Source: CAZWUZ01 sp964637655 [NCBI: uncultured bacterium] (GTDB taxonomy: Bacteria; DAOPZR01). From it: a stretch of 6,330 nt of DNA. Below are positions 5,312 to 6,330 of the stretch, one piece after another (positions within the stretch are counted from its first letter, which is position 1; each line of letters starts with the position of its first letter). Where the stretch lies: contig CAZWUZ010000228.1 of assembly GCA_964637655.1 (NCBI GenBank), positions 1 to 6,330 on the forward strand, in the 5' to 3' direction. The notes beneath the pieces are model-generated. The model was not told where the DNA came from. It ran no database searches and saw nothing but the letters and a program-made list of their open reading frames with translations. The position numbers and the translations under genes were made by a program.

Positions 5312-6330
5312 TCAGCGGCGGCGCAGCCAGGCGGCAACAGCGGCCGGCGTGCGGGCCGCAGGGTAGCCCGCCCCGCCCAGTTCCTCCGCCAGCGCAAACC
5401 AGCCGGGCGCGCTGGCGCCGGCAGACGCCAGTGCCGTCGCCAGCGCGGCGCCCTCCCCGTCCGCCGGCAGCGTGGTAAAGGTCCCGTCACGCACCACCGT
5501 CACGCTGTCGGCCAGCGGCCAGAGTTCCGCCAGCTGATGGGTCACCGCCAGCACCGCGCCCCCGGCGGCGATAAACCGCTGCAGCATGCCGGCCAGGCGC
5601 TCCGCCTGGATACCGTCAAGGCCGCTCAGCGGCTCGTCGCAGAGCAGGATTTCCGGTTCGAGCAGCAGCAGCGAGGCAATAGCCACCTGCCGCTGTTCAC
5701 CCTGGCTGAGCGTGAAGGGGCTGCGCGGCAGCCAGGCCGGGTCGAGATACTTTTCCCGCCGCACCCAGTCGAACACGCGCTGCTGTGCGTCCGCGCGCGG
5801 CACGCCGCGCCAGAGCAGGCCCGCGGCCAGTTCGTCGAACACCGTCGCGGCAAAGAGCTGACGCTCGGGGAACTGGAAGAGCAGACCGACCCGGCGACGC
5901 AGTTCCAGCCACGTGGCGTTGTCGCGTCTGACGAGTGAGACACCGCGGTAGCGGTAGGCCCCGCACTGCGGGGCAAGAAAACCGCAGAGCAGCATGAGCA
6001 GCGTCGTCTTGCCGCACCCGGCGGCCCCGGCCAGCAGCATCAGGCCGGGGCGCACGACCAGCGACGCGTCGCGCAGCACCTCGCGCCGCTCGCGCCCGCG
6101 ACCGTAGGTGAAACTGATCTGCTCCAGTTCGAGCAGCGGCTCCGTCGCCGCCGGCGGCCGCGTGGTCACCGGCGGCGTCCGGAGACCGCCGCCGCCCGCC
6201 GCCGCCCGCAGCGCGCCGGCCGGGTCTTCCCCGTCGGCAGAGGTCCGCCCGCGCAGCGCGAGCAGCAGCGCCTGCGCCGCCGGCAGGGCCGCGCCCAGCT
6301 GTTGCCGTGTCGCCCCGTCACGCCACAGCT
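5312..6330 (-). CDS. Energy-coupling-factor (EcfA/CbiO-type) ATPase, probable double-ATPase fusion, 5' partial
   Basis: The complete C-terminal ABC domain powers uptake of a vitamin or metal in ECF/Cbi-type systems. Counting from the GTG at 6169, Walker A is GAAGCGKTT at 48-56. The Q-loop reads LLFQFPERQLFAATV (Q99), the hallmark of EcfA/CbiO proteins. The signature is LSQGE at 154-158, Walker B is ILLCDEP at 174-180, the D-loop is SGLD at 182-185, and H211 is the switch histidine. The frame has no stop from 6169 to the window edge, and no ribosome binding site precedes that GTG. The 53 extra residues begin LWRDGATRQQL, similar to this domain's own post-switch VVRDGTFTTLP, continue as an Ala/Leu helix, and end in a Gly/Pro/Ala-rich linker. 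A tandem ATPase like those known in some ECF systems is therefore likely. Alternatively, translation starts at 6169 and yields a 285-residue single ATPase. The substrate is not evident. Confidence 0.88.
   Translation of the reverse strand, partial: LWRDGATRQQLGAALPAAQALLLALRGRTSADGEDPAGALRAAAGGGGLRTPPVTTRPPAATEPLLELEQISFTYGRGRERREVLRDASLVVRPGLMLLAGAAGCGKTTLLMLLCGFLAPQCGAYRYRGVSLVRRDNATWLELRRRVGLLFQFPERQLFAATVFDELAAGLLWRGVPRADAQQRVFDWVRREKYLDPAWLPRSPFTLSQGEQRQVAIASLLLLEPEILLCDEPLSGLDGIQAERLAGMLQRFIAAGGAVLAVTHQLAELWPLADSVTVVRDGTFTTLPADGEGAALATALASAGASAPGWFALAEELGGAGYPAARTPAAVAAWLRRR

Noticed and set aside
3838-5490. Long minus-strand open frame of 550 codons antisense to the amylase gene
   Set aside because: It lies opposite a GH13 gene with every catalytic motif, its product is Arg/Ala/Val-rich without recognisable domains, and such shadows are common in GC-rich DNA.
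6167-6169. GTG as the start of a 285-residue ECF ATPase
   Set aside because: The codon sits in a Gly/Pro/Ala-rich linker with no ribosome binding site, and the frame remains open upstream with coding-like codon use, so a longer protein is preferred.

Overview
The window is GC-rich with GC-ending codons and is almost entirely coding. Genes overlap or abut, and two opposing transcription units leave a single compact promoter region. A PilZ (cyclic-di-GMP receptor) protein, a signal peptide and several inner-membrane proteins suggest a Gram-negative, proteobacterium-like organism. I cannot name the genus from sequence alone. I see no RNA genes, insertion sequences, CRISPR arrays or phage genes.

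Region 1 (minus strand, 2961 down to the left edge) is one tightly packed operon. Its order is a stand-alone PilZ protein; a signal-peptide-bearing, C-terminally anchored protein with a degenerate transglutaminase-like region; a polytopic membrane protein of about six helices; a YfcE/MJ0936-type metallophosphoesterase; and a small two-helix membrane protein. A further gene may begin at base 21 and run off the window. Junctions are 10 bp apart, 32 bp overlapping, 4 bp overlapping (ATGA), 1 bp apart and 4 bp apart, so translation is probably coupled throughout. The neighbourhood reads as a cell-envelope module with a cyclic-di-GMP sensor at its head. Its function is not known to me, and it is the best candidate here for an undescribed system.

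Region 2 (2962-3067) is a 106-bp divergent promoter region. On the plus strand a near-consensus sigma70 promoter (TTGACA, 17-bp spacer, TATCAT) would start transcription at or next to the A of the ATG at 3068, which predicts a leaderless mRNA. A weaker minus-strand promoter would drive the PilZ operon.

Region 3 (plus strand, 3068-5307) is a two-gene unit. It has a YlmA/ModF-type ABC ATPase whose Q-loop glutamine is replaced by serine, followed through a 4-bp GTGA overlap by a cytoplasmic GH13 alpha-amylase-family enzyme with an intact catalytic triad.

Region 4 (minus strand, 5312 to the right edge) is an energy-coupling-factor (EcfA/CbiO-type) ATPase domain that converges on the amylase gene with a 4-bp gap. 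Its frame stays open to the window edge. The extra upstream residues look like the end of another ABC domain plus a linker, so the protein is probably a tandem double-ATPase, only partly contained here.
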